A DNA stretch of 64,000 nt from Phocoena phocoena (taxonomy: Eukaryota; Chordata; Mammalia; Artiodactyla; Phocoenidae), in the NCBI RefSeq assembly GCF_963924675.1, contig NC_089223.1, forward strand, positions 11,172,881-11,236,880, written 5' to 3'. Shown here piece after piece: positions 34,345-45,676 of this stretch (within the stretch, counting starts at the first letter, position 1; each line of letters starts with the position of its first letter). The notes beneath the pieces were generated by a model. The model saw only the letters and a program-made list of their open reading frames with translations, made no database searches and was not told the DNA's origin. The translations under genes were made by a program, and so were the position numbers.

Positions 34345-35915
34345 AGATCAAGCAGGCAGAAAATCATTAAAAACATAGTTGAGGGCTTCCCCGGTGGCAC
34401 AGTGGTTGGGAATCCGCTTGCCAATGCAGGGGACACGGGTTTGAGCCCTGTCCTGGGAAGATCCCACATGCCATGGAGCAACTAAGCCCACGAGCCACAA
34501 CTACTGCGTCCATGTGCCACAACTACTGAAGCCCATGGCCCTACAGCCTGTGCTTCACAACAAGAGAAGCCACAACAATGAGAAGCCTGCACACCGCAAT
34601 GAAGAGTAGCCCCCGTTAGCCGCAACTAGAGAAAGCCCGCGTGCAGCAACGAAGACCCAACACAGCCAAAAATTTTTTTAAATAAATAAATAAATTTATA
34701 TTAAAAAAAAACATAGTCAAACTCAACAATACCACAAATCAACTGGATATAATCACTTTATAGACTACTTCCTTCAACAATAACAGTATAAATATTCTTC
34801 TCAAGTTCACAAAGAATGTTCACCAAGATAAACTACATGTTAAGCCATAAAACAAACCTTAACAAATTTAAAAGAGCAGAACTCAAACAATGTCTGCTCT
34901 CAGACTACAGTGGAATTAAACTAGAATCCAATAACAGGATGAAAACTGGAAGATCCCAAAATATGTGGAGATTAAACAACACATCTTTAAATAAGAAGTG
35001 GACCTAAGAAAAAACATCTAGAAATTTAAAAATATTTTGAACTAGATGAAAATGAAACTTATCAAAATGTGTGGGATGCAGCAAAAACAATACTTAGACG
35101 GGAATGTAGAGCATTGAATGTGTATATTAGAAAAGAAGAAAGATCTAAAATCAATAATATAAGTTTCTACCTTAGGAAACTAGAAAAGAAAGAGCAAATT
35201 AAGTTAAAAGTAAGTAGAAGGAAAGAAATAATAAGAATTAGAGCCAAAATCAATAAAATTGAAAACTGGAAATCAATAGAGAAAAATCAATGAAAATAAA
35301 GTTCTTTGAAAAGATTTATAAAATCAATAAGCTTCCAGCCAGACTAAGAAAAAAAGAGGACACAAACTACTAATATCAGAAATGAAAGAGTAAATATCAT
35401 TACACATCTCGTGGACACTAAAAAGATAATAAAGGAATACTATGAACAATTCTATGCCCACAAATTTGATAACCTAGATGAAATGGACGAACTCCTTGAA
35501 AGATGCAAACTGCCAAAACTCACACAAGAAAGAGACTATCTGAGTAGGCCTATATCTATTAAATAAATATAATCAATAATTAATAATTTTCCCAAACAGA
35601 GAACACCAGGTCCAGATAGGGTCACTGGCAAATTCTACCAAATATTTAAGGGAAAATTTCTACCAATTCTCTACAGTCTTTTTCAGACAATAGAAGCAGA
35701 AGAAATACTTCTTAACTCATTGTATGAGGCCAGCATTTCCCTAATATCAACACTAGGCAAAGAGATTACAGGAAAAGCAAAGTACAGACCAATATCTCTC
35801 ATGAACTTAAAAGCCAAAATCCTCAATAAAATACTAGCAAGTGGAATCCAATAATGTATACAAAGATTTATAAACCATGATTGAGTGGAATTTATCCCAC
35901 ATATTTAAGGAGGAA
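34345..35915 (+). mobile_element. Old L1 ORF2 fragment, split by a CHR-1 SINE
   Basis: Translates in broken frames to an older L1 ORF2: late endonuclease ('aagataaactacatgttaagccataaa', 'atgtggagattaaacaa'), middle region, and RT start ('caggtccagatagggtcactgg', 'cagaccaatatctctcatgaac'). It stops before the catalytic FADD region. The SINE at 34383-34706 interrupts its left end. Confidence 0.85.
34383..34706 (+). mobile_element. CHR-1 SINE (long form)
   Basis: tRNA-like head GGGCTTCCCCGGTGGCACAG, B box GGTTTGAGCC, long CHR-1 body ending 'cagcaacgaagacccaacacagcc', then (TAAA)n and A-run. Target-site duplication AAAAACATAGT at 34369-34379 and 34707-34717. Confidence 0.92.
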
Positions 35916-36375
35916 CCTTAAATGTATATTGCTAAATGAAAGAAGCTAATTTGAAAAGGCTACATACTGCATGATTCCAACTATAATGACATTCTGGAAA
36001 ATGCAAAACTATGGAGACAGGAAAAAGATTAGTGGTTCCAGGGATTTGGTGGGGGAAGAGGGATGAATAGACGGAACACAGAGGATATTTAGGGCCATGA
36101 AAATACTCTGTATGAGACTACAATGGTAGATACATGTCATTATATGTTTTTAAACCCATTGAATGTACAACATCAAGAGTGAATTGTAACATAAACTTAG
36201 GACTTTGAGTGATTATGATTATGAATGTAGGTTCATCAATTATTAACAAATATACCAGTCTGGTGTGGATGTTGATAATGAGAGAGGCTACGTATGTGTG
36301 GTGGTAGGGGTTAAATGGGAAATCCCTATACCTTCTCCTCAATTTTGCTGTGAACCTTAAACTGCTCTTTAAAAA
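35916..36375 (+). mobile_element. L1M-type 3' UTR
   Basis: 'aatgaaagaagctaatttgaaaaggctacatactgcatgattccaactat', 'agattagtggttccaggg' and 'ctcaattttgctgtgaaccttaaactgctct' are typical of mammalian-wide L1 3' ends. It may be the tail of the L1 at 34345-35915 with the second half of ORF2 deleted. Confidence 0.75.
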
Positions 36376-36469
36376 ACTTTAAAAAATCCTATGATCCTAT
36401 TATACATACTATAGAGGAATATAGTAAAGTATATAATAATACAGAGAAAAGATAGGTATAGTAAACACA

Positions 36470-36645
36470 TATACCACGCTTAATGTACGTACTGTTGTAA
36501 GTTCTTTAAATGTTTGCAAGTTAATTACTTAAAAAATTATTTAATCCCATTATTCTCCTCAGTTTACATATAAAAGGGTATCAGGAAAACAGAAAGTGCC
36601 TTGTCCAATGTCACACAGCTAGTTCATGGCAGAGTTGATACAAAA
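36470..36645 (+). mobile_element. MIR SINE
   Basis: 'agtgccttgtccaatgtcacacagctagttcatggcagagttgatac' is the MIR core and 3' part (..ttgcccaaggtcacacagctagtaagtggcagagc..). Confidence 0.75.
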
Positions 36646-39079
36646 CTAGCTATATAAATGGAACGAAGACAAGGTATGCCACTCCACCAGCATCAAGTCC
36701 ACATTTCAGACGTACCTTTACCGTCTCATAGTACAGTCAGAGTCTATTTTCATATAAAAGAGAGAAATCCTTGCTCATGGCGACTACTGAGTTCTTCCAT
36801 TTGTGTACTGACATTTTTTTTCCTCCTTCTCAAACTGTCCCTGCAACTTTTCCTCATTGTCTCCAACAACAACAGTGCTGTGGGAAAAACTACCATTCAA
36901 CTATCAATCTCTTAGTGAGAAGTCACCTACAAAGACTGAGGCTGAATTTTGCAGGCAGTTTTGCCCCACATGCCTCTGCTACCTACCCACCCTCTCCACC
37001 ATGACAATAGTGAGGTAGGATAAATATATTATGAACAACAACAAAATATATATATATATATTATGAACATATCTAGAATAATAAATTCAGCAATCCTCCA
37101 ATTCAATTCTGCCATCATGAGATATGAAACATACTATAACCTAACTGCTTTCTCTATTCACTTTGAGTTGTTTTCTTGATAAGACGGAATTTGAATATAT
37201 TACTTGATTCAAATTTATTTTGTCTCCCCAGTTAGTATGGAGGTCATGAAGTGAAAAAGAACAAAAGAGGAGGAGAGGGATTAATAAATGTAGACAGAGC
37301 TGAATGCATTTTTCAGGCTAGGCAGAATATTAACACAGTAATTATTTATGCTCCCACAATTATTTTAGTACCCACCTCTGTAATATAGAGTATTCAATTA
37401 GCCCTTGCATAACAGTTTCTCTTCTCAAGCATCACACATGTAAATAAGGGACAGATTCATACTATGCTAACTCAGATTAGTGGATTTTCCTTTTTTCTTC
37501 AGTTTACTCCCATTGTGTTATTCACATCTTAAAACTTAAGGGTTTCTGGGAGACGCTGTGCAACTTTGAAAGGTAAATAATACCACACCTTTAAAAAAAA
37601 AAAAACACTTTTCATTTAAAACAAATTTTATTCACTGGTTCTCCTAAATCTTTCAAATAGACTTTTTGGTTAGCTCTACTGAGTATGTATATTTGTTTTA
37701 AACTGTTTATTGAAATACTACTTGATTTTGGTAGAGCAAAATAAAAAATCCATTAAACATTGATTATCCCTCAACACTACTTTAATGTTAATTATTCTTA
37801 ATACTTATTGCCAAAATATGTTCTAAAATAGCAGCACCAAATACTGTTTTATACTTTATCAGCAAAATATAAGCTTGAATTTAAACAGTACCTGTTATAT
37901 AGTACCCACCAATAAAAGTTACTCGCAATTATTGCTGTTTTATCATTTCTTAAACCTTCTAAGTATAATATGGGTAATACCTTTGAGGGTTTGCTAGGTG
38001 AAAACTGGAGCTTTCATTTTTATTGTATTTGACTGTAACAAACTAAATATGTGGAAAAAAGTTTATATATCAATTGTTTTCCTCCTTTATGTTCATTATT
38101 TGAGGCCTGTCTTTCTCAGTTTGTGCACTTTTCTGTTGCTTCTTATAGCACTTCTGTGTTTGAGGAATTCTTAAATCAGAAGTTTGACAAACACTCTTAT
38201 AATGTCTAACCCGTGATGTTTATATCTTAACTCAGTTACACATGGGAATTGTTTTGGTATGTGGACAGGTGGGTATCTATGATCTTATTTTCTGTACTTC
38301 TGTTTTCCCCATGCCACCTTTATCTAACACTTTCCACATATTCAATTATATCTTTTCTACTTTCTTGTTCTTTGGTCTTCTTAATTGTTCATTGTCTCTC
38401 CCTCTCTATTTTTCCCTTCTTGCTTTTGTGCACTATTCCTTCACTTTTACTTTTCCTTAATTAAAACCTGCCATTCAACCTCTATTTCCTCTTCCTTCTC
38501 CATTCAGTGACCCATATTTACCCTATTTTCCCTGATCTGGTCATAAAGATTTTTGAAAAATGTTAAACCTCAGTAATTCTAACTCAAGAGAAGAGGGCAT
38601 AAGCAGCACAGATGAAGATAGAATTAATCACATATATTAATGGATTACTTAAAATAAATCCAGTTTAATGTAACTGTAAAAGACTACAATGCTGATTTTT
38701 AAAATACATAATAATAGATACATTGGAAGGCTGCATAAGTTGATCAGTCAACCGTACTAAACTAAAAGGTGAAAAACAGGATGCTGAATGCAATAAAGAA
38801 AAAAATAAAATTATGACCTAGGTCTTGAGTTTACTACATATATGAAAAGAATGTATAAAAACTATAAGATAAAAAGGCAATCTCATATATATTTATTAAG
38901 AATTCATAATGAATAATTGTCATAATCAAGCAAATACTCTAGGATCGGGGTAGAAGCCATAGTGAATGAATTAGGAAAGCTTTATAAAAAACCTCAAATG
39001 GAATTACTTTTCTAAGCAGAGATTCTAAGAAGGAAAGAAGAGAAGGGCATTCAGAAATTAATAATGAAAACTGCTATCA
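36646..39079. other. Intergenic DNA, nothing recognised
   Basis: AT-rich, short (TA)n at about 37046-37061, pyrimidine-rich part at 38280-38530. No supported gene. Confidence 0.5.
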
Positions 39080-39285
39080 TGCATAAAGTAGTTACTATGG
39101 GTCAGACACTGTCATCTATTCCTCAAAACAATCATGAGAAACATACTGATTTTATGGATAGGAAAACTGAGGCATAAAAAGGTTAGGAAATGTGTACAAA
39201 ATCACACAGACAGCAAGTGGCAGACTGAACCTAGGTGACCCGCTCCAGAACCCATGTTTTTAACACTACTCAACTACTTTCAAAA
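39080..39285 (+). mobile_element. MIR SINE, near full length
   Basis: 'tactatgggtcagacactgtcatc', 'ggaaaactgaggcataaaaaggttagg' and 'aaaatcacacagacagcaagtggcagactgaacc' follow the MIR consensus in order. Confidence 0.85.
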
Positions 39286-39979
39286 AGATGTTGACTCTTA
39301 AATAGGTATAAGATGTGCTTAGGAAGCTAGAAATAGGATTATCTTGATGAAAACAAAAATGTAAAGACCTGAGAAATCAGGCCAAAGAGACATATTGGGG
39401 CTATTTTATAGATTGAAATATGGATAACATTGATTATGGTTTTTAGTCCTGGAGAACCATTTAAATAGGGAGAAATTCTGATTTAGGAAGATTTGTCTAA
39501 AAGTTGTATAAAGAACAGAGATTGAAAACAGGGAGATCAATATTCAAGGCATAAGAGCTTGACCATAATTAATTAAATAATTAATTATAATTATTAATCT
39601 GTAGTTATGATCTGTACTGTATGCTTGCCCTGTGGCTCTGCAACTGTCCTAACTGGAATCTTATTTTCTCTGTTTAGATGTCCAATCTCATCCCAGACTC
39701 AGATATCTGTGGCATGGTATGGAGAAAATTTTAATAACTAGAACCTCATCAGCAGTAATCTCAATGTCGTGCATACTATTACATTTTTATTTTCCATCAG
39801 AGTTTCTTCAAGAACTTTTTATAATTAATATCTCCATTTCCTCATTTACCGTTCTCTCCTCAATCTTTGCCAATTGGATTTCCACCTTCATTTACACAAA
39901 ATTTCTGAAACAGTACTTGTAAATGTCTTCAATATCCTTTATCTTGCTAAACTTGATTGGTTCTTTGGGTTTTGTACCT
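39286..39979. other. Intergenic DNA; right part may be diverged L2
   Basis: No gene. The stretch after about 39840 may be the start of the L2 that is clear from 39980. Confidence 0.4.
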
Positions 39980-41190
39980 CCCTGGAAATTACAGCAGCTT
40001 TTGACGCAACAAACTATTCCCTTTATCCTAGAACACTTCTCTTGGTTGATGCAACACCACACTCTTGGCTCAAAGGCTACTTCTCTATTTCCTTTGTTGG
40101 CTGGATTCCTCTGATAGGCCACTAAATATAGATGACTTTCAAATAATTCTCTAGTCTATATCTCTCCACTAAATCCAGGTTTATAGATCTCACTTCTCTG
40201 ACATTTGCACTTGCTGTTTATTAGGCTTCTCTAACTAAACATAGACAAAGCAGAAATATTTATTTCCTTCAAAATCTGTCTCCCTACAAATGTTACCACT
40301 TCATTGTATGGTACGATCATTCACTCAAGTTAAGACCTAGGAGTTTTCCTTAATTCTTCCCTCTACCTGAACCTCTCCCAAACCCCATATACCACTCTTA
40401 TAAGCTTTAACTCCCAAATATATCTTCTCTATCTCCAGTTTTCTTCATCTCCACTGCTATTATCCAAAATCAGGTCATAATTATTTCTCCCCCAGACTCT
40501 TACAATAGTTTTCTATTTTACCTGTGTCTTCTTTTATGTTTCTACAGTTCATTCTTCATGTAAAAGCTACAGTTTATCTTTCAAAAATATAGTTCTCAAT
40601 TTTTTGCTTAAAATTTTCTATGACTTTGCACCGCACTTGGAATAAAATCAAAAACCTTATGTGGCTTATAAAGACCTACATGACCTAACTTCAAAGTACT
40701 TTTTTGACTTGACTTACCACCATTCCTGTGTCATTACTCATTAAGCTCCAACCACAGCAGCCTTCTTTAGATTCCTCACATTCTCAAATCTTATTTTGGC
40801 CACAGTGACATTGTACTCAATAACTTCTTTGTCCTTTTGCAACAAACACTATGCCTCTGGGTCTTCAAATGACTCCCAGGTGGAAATTTCTTGCCAATCA
40901 TATCTCAGCTCATATACTCATCAGAGAAACCTCCCCTGATCATCCTGTCTAACATAGCCCTGTCCTTTTCTCCCCTCAGCCTCCAATCCCAATTACTCTA
41001 CAACATACCCCCTTTTATTGTCTTCACAGAACTATCACAAAATTATCCTGATGATTTACGTTTAAATCTTTTCTTATTTAGAATTTAACTTCTTGAGGAC
41101 AGAGACTCTTTGATTCTGTTCCTAGTCCATTGCACAATGTCAGGTGTGTAGTAGATTTCAATAATATTTGCTGAATAAATGGATGAGTGA
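39980..41190 (+). mobile_element. Long L2 LINE fragment (RT end through 3' UTR)
   Basis: Follows L2 in order: 'cagcttttgacgcaacaaactattccctt' (RT end), 'atatcttctctatctccag', 'catctccactgctattatcc', 'cttatgtggcttataaagacctacatgacct', 'cattcctgtgtcattactcattaagctccaaccacagcagccttc', 'gaatttaacttcttgaggacagagactc', ending 'caataatatttgctgaataaatggatga'. About 1.2 kb, unusually long for an L2 relic. All frames are broken. Confidence 0.85.
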
Positions 41191-41706
41191 AACATAGTTT
41201 AAATAAATAAACTTTTCCTTCTTTCACTTTGGCAAAACCTCCACTCTAGTTCTAAAACTTGGATCTTTGTGCACTTTTAGTACCTGAGTTCATATTTTGA
41301 TTCTCTTACTGGTAGTATGTATAGTTTCTGGTAGTTTCCAAGTCTTTTCAGGGATTTGGATCCCCAACATCTAACTCCACTGTTGTTCAGATTCCTACAG
41401 GAAATGAACATCTGAGTATTTCTTTCCTTCTTGTTTCCAGATTTCTCTCAATTCTTGGCTGTGTCTCTTTAACTCTGTGTGGTCTCAGAACTCTATATCT
41501 CCTCAATCTCTCCCATCCTGCAGCAAATAAAACCCACTTAAAGTTAGTGATATGTTCAAGGGAACATGAGCTGCATTTTGTAACCAAAGATGAGAGACTA
41601 AGCAGGAAAAAAAGAGAAAGTGGAACCTAGAACCACTTTCAAAAATAAGTAAACTAATTAACTTGAAATGCATAAGTAGCCAATGCACACTTAAAGATAT
41701 GGATGA

Positions 41707-41910
41707 GGGCTTCCTTGGTGGTGCAGCGGTTGAGAGTCCGCCTGCCGATGCAGGGGACACGGGTTCATGCCCCCGTCCGGGAAGATCCCACATGCCGCGG
41801 AGCGGCTGGGCCCGTGAGCCATGGCTGCTGAGCCTGCGCGTCGGGAGCCTTTGCTCCGCAATGGGAGAGGCCACAACAGTGAGAGGCCCGCGTACCGCAG
41901 AAAAAAAAAA
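41707..41910 (+). mobile_element. Short CHR SINE
   Basis: GGGCTTCCTTGGTGGTGCAG head, B box GGTTCATGCC, ~190-bp body, 10-A tail. Imperfect target-site duplication ATATGGATGAG at about 41697-41707 and ATATAGATGAG at 41914-41924. Confidence 0.92.
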
Positions 41911-41924
41911 TATATATAGATGAG

Positions 41925-42215
41925 TTAGGAAGAAATAGGAGAATTCTGCATTAATATTATAGTTCAATCAGTGGATGTGAAAAATATTTAAATAAAAAGA
42001 ATGCGAGGAAATTTAAAACTAGTCCTTACAACAAGGCTACAATCAAGTGGGAGGACCCTTGAAATAAAAGAACAAAAATAATAGCATCAAAGAAGGTAAG
42101 AGAAGAGATTTTTTCAGATAGGAAAGCTTCTCATTTTCCCTCTGTTTTATTCAGTTCCTTTAAGTTGGTGTCTCTTCAAAGAGCAGAATGCAATACTTCA
42201 AAATAACCTTGGATT
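41925..42215. other. Intergenic DNA
   Basis: Nothing recognised. Confidence 0.5.
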
Positions 42216-42330
42216 TTGTGAAAAATTTAGATTCCTGGTTCCACCCCAGTATCACTGAATCAGAATCTCTGGGGTTAAGGCTTCATAAATCAGAATTATT
42301 AATTAATGTCCCAAGTTATTATGAGGCATG
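42216..42330 (+). mobile_element. MER5A-like DNA transposon fragment
   Basis: 'gtgaaaaatttagattcctggttccaccccagtatcactgaatcagaatctctggggttaaggc' matches the MER5A centre (aaatgcagattcctgggccccaccccagacctactgaatcagaatctctgggggtgg). Confidence 0.75.
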
Positions 42331-43109
42331 CAAAAGTCAAAAGTCAAAGAAACACTGTTACAAGCCTTAATTCAAATTCTATATTTAATCTATATCTTGA
42401 GACTTACGATAAAACTGAAAAAGAAAAATCCTAGATACCCTTTAAAATGCATTTTTGGTAGTTTCCAGGAGACAAAATTCAGACTACAGAAGATTAAGTA
42501 GAGAGTGAATAGTGAAGCAATAGATGTCATATATATGGATTCTTGGCAGTGAAAAGGAAAGATATATAATTGCATCTAGACGCTTCAGCAGGGGTAATAA
42601 AGGACATTTTCCCCTCTAAATTGAATAATGTGAAAGCAAAGGACAAGTTAGTAGACAGAAAGTTTGAATGTATTAGCTATAGTATTTTTTTCAGAAGTTT
42701 AAGGACAATTTAGCAGCTAAAGTTTTTTCAGCTTATTTTAAAATGTATTGACTTATATGAATACTTCTTTCCTAAAAACAGGTAAAATCTGATTATATGT
42801 ACTCTATATAACAGACAGCATTATGCCTTTGTAGGAGACAAGCTGGAATCATGGTTTCTTGGATTGTTTTCAATTATATCTTTAAAAAAATTGCTTTATC
42901 TGAATCTTTATCATACAAAAATAATTTCACTAAATAACATGTCTGATGTATTACTCTTTGCATTTGTTATAGATTTGGATAATAAAAAAATCTTTAATTG
43001 ATCAATCATGCATTTATGGAATACAATTATGTAGTCAGAATTCTAATGTGCTCTCTGCAGAATCAAATGTCTAAGAGGGGATCTTTATTCTCAGAGTTTA
43101 AAGGCTTTG
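42331..43109. other. AT-rich intergenic DNA
   Basis: Nothing recognised. Confidence 0.5.
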
Positions 43110-43355
43110 TATTGAAAATAATGATAATAGGTAACACTTAATGAGCACCCATAGGAAACTTTTTAACATTCTTTATCCTCACTTAATCCTCACAGCTATC
43201 CAATGAGGAAGTAAATTTATCAACATTATCTCTAAGTTATAGATAAGGGAGCTGAAAGACATGGAGATTAAAATAACCTACCAGGGTTGTAGAGCCAGTT
43301 AGAGGAAGAGATGAGAGCTATGTGCAGAGTCCTGCCTTTACTATTGAGTTGTTTC
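43110..43355 (+). mobile_element. MIR SINE, near full length
   Basis: 'gataataggtaacacttaatgagcaccc', 'cctcacttaatcctcacagctatccaatgaggaag' and 'gggttgtagagccagttagaggaagagatgag' follow MIR order with moderate divergence. Confidence 0.75.
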
Positions 43356-44789
43356 ATCTTCCCTGGGTAGACAGCAAAGATCAGCACAAATGAGAGGATA
43401 CGTATTATTAAATGTGAAGAGGCAGTTTATCCCTAATGCTGAATTATATAAATTTATTACTTTTTTGCTCAGAGAAAAGTAAGAGCTGGAGCAGCTGAGA
43501 TGAGTTCATGAGGAAATAGAGATCAGAGATTTTGGAGAGAATGGAAGTCGGCATGACTCCATAATTCACTTCTGCTTACTTTATTATTTTTGCAAGCGTT
43601 TATGTTTAAATATAACTTCAAACTCAAAAAAAAAAAAAGTTGCAAGAATAGTCTAGGGTACTTTCTTATACCTTTACTTACTTTTTCCTTCTCTCTGCCT
43701 TTCTCTCCCTCCCATGTTAGCACAGCTCCTTGAGATCTATTCTATTCCGTATGAATAGCTGTGAACTAAGACACATTATCTGATGCCCATATATCAAAGA
43801 ACAATGGAGGAATAGCATAGGATAACTGCTACAATCCCATTCATTTAAAAGGAGGAAACAGAAGACTCACAGTAGTCACTTGCCCAGAGCAATTTTTCAA
43901 TCCGGTCAGACACATGTTGCCATTTCCTTGATTAAGGCTCAATCATATTACTAGAATTTGTTCTCTGTGGCTCCCGCCATTCTCTAGGCTCTTGAGTCTG
44001 CTTTCTGAGCCATCCATACTTTTCCCCAATGAGCAGACCACGTTTGCAACTGAGTAGGCAGCCCAGCCTGCTTCCTGCTCAAAAAAGTTTGGGGGTCCAA
44101 AAGCCTCTTTCCATTTTGTACAGCCTCTCTTCCTTTCAGTACCACCTGCTACAACTCTTTTAAAAACCTTGTGGATTTCTTATGTATCAATTTAAAAATA
44201 CACTCAATTAGACAAGAGCAACATCAGCAATTCTCTTAGAGGTAAGCCCTACTATATCTTAGGTTCCCTTTGAGACTGCTGTGGGACCACACCCTTAAGA
44301 TCTATAGAGGACCGGCTCTGGCTTTAATCTTTAGCCTGATACTCTTATTTAATTTGAGAATTGTCTGCCATCTGGAGAGGCCAGAAATAAGAAATTTTTG
44401 TACCAGAAAGTTCTGGTTCTAACATATGTAACAGTTTATTCTTAGAACACCTTTCTCTTCTCACATTTGATCATAGGAAGTTAGAAGCAGCCAAGGGGCA
44501 CTTGCAATACTATTCTTGGAAATCTCTCTAGCATACATCATCCCTATAAATAACACAATCAAAGTGAACACTGTTGCCAAACATTCCACCACTGAATAAT
44601 AAGGGACTCTTTCCTCTGGTTTCCAGTAATATATTCCTTTTTTCCCCTTTCACCTGCGGCCTTCTCTAGTCCCTTTACCCTTTGCAAATGCTCTTCAAAT
44701 TCATTTTAGCTTCAACTCACTGCACAGACCCAAAGCCAAATCTGCATATTTTATGTTTTGGTTACACTGGCACCCTACTTCCTGCACCA
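43356..44789. other. Intergenic DNA, possible unnamed old repeat
   Basis: No gene. The stretch at about 44090-44760 reads like an old retro-element remnant, but I cannot assign it. Confidence 0.35.
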
Positions 44790-45177
44790 GAATGTGTTAC
44801 AAGTGTTGCAGACGTATATTAGGTAACTCCAAAACTTAGCAGCCTGAAACAACCACAACAATTTACTTTCTTTGCAAATTGGCAATTTGAAAATAGGTCA
44901 CCAGGAATGGCTCCATTTTGCTTTGAACAACGTCAGTTAGGGCAGCTTCACTGAAGTATGGGGATATACTTTCAGAACAAGTATTCACCTGCCTAGCAAG
45001 TTGGTGCCATCACCTGTGAGCTCATCTAACAATATGGGTTGAGAATTCAGTTCTTCTCCAAAGCCTGCTTGGATTTCCTCAGTATTGTTGGTAGGCTCCA
45101 AGACCAAGTTCCCAGGAGAGTAACGTAGAAGTGAATGGAACTTTTATGATCTAGCTTCAGAAATCACACTGTATCAC
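44790..45177 (+). repeat. Old interspersed repeat, left part (family not assigned)
   Basis: Wording such as 'cttagcagcctgaaacaaccacaacaatttac' and 'tatgatctagcttcagaaatcacactgtatcac' is that of an old mammalian repeat. Its continuation ('gttgttggtcagtcaaattcacaggg') appears at about 50918, on the other side of L1 copy 4, so the L1 split it. Confidence 0.5.
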
Positions 45178-45430
45178 TTTTTTTTTTTGAGAGAAATAAG
45201 AATTTTATTTTAACATCTTTATTGGAGTATAATTCCTTTACAATGTTGTGTTAGTTTCTGCTATATAACAAAGTGAATCAGCTATATGTATACATATATC
45301 CCCACATCCCCTCCCTCTTGCGTCTCCCTCCCACCCACCCTATCCAACCCCTCTAGGTGGTCACAAAGCATAGAGCTGATCTCCCTGTGCTATATGCAGC
45401 TGCTTCTCACTGGCTATCTATTTTACATTT

Positions 45431-45462
45431 GGTAGTGTATATAGATCCATATATACACTACC
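45431..45462. repeat. Perfect 13-bp inverted repeat in the L1 3' UTR
   Basis: Arms GGTAGTGTATATA (45431-45443) and TATATACACTACC (45450-45462) around a 6-base loop GATCCA. Copy 1 lacks this palindrome at the matching place. Confidence 0.9.
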
Positions 45463-45577
45463 ACTCTCTCATGTTGTCCCAGTTTACCCTTCCCCCTCCC
45501 TGTGTCCTCAAGTCCAATCTCTACATCTGTGTCTTTATTCCTGTCCTGCCTCTAGGTTCATCAGAACCATTTTTTTT

Positions 45578-45584
45578 TTAGATT

Positions 45585-45634
<50 letters not shown>

Positions 45635-45635
45635 T

Positions 45636-45676
<41 letters not shown>

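Noticed and set aside
36658..37004. Two overlapping frames of 77-85 aa in non-repeat DNA
   Set aside because: Low-complexity pyrimidine-rich translation; no family recognised and no start context.
38242..38464. 71-72 aa hydrophobic frames
   Set aside because: Product of a T/C-rich tract giving Leu/Phe/Ser; two phases are equally open.
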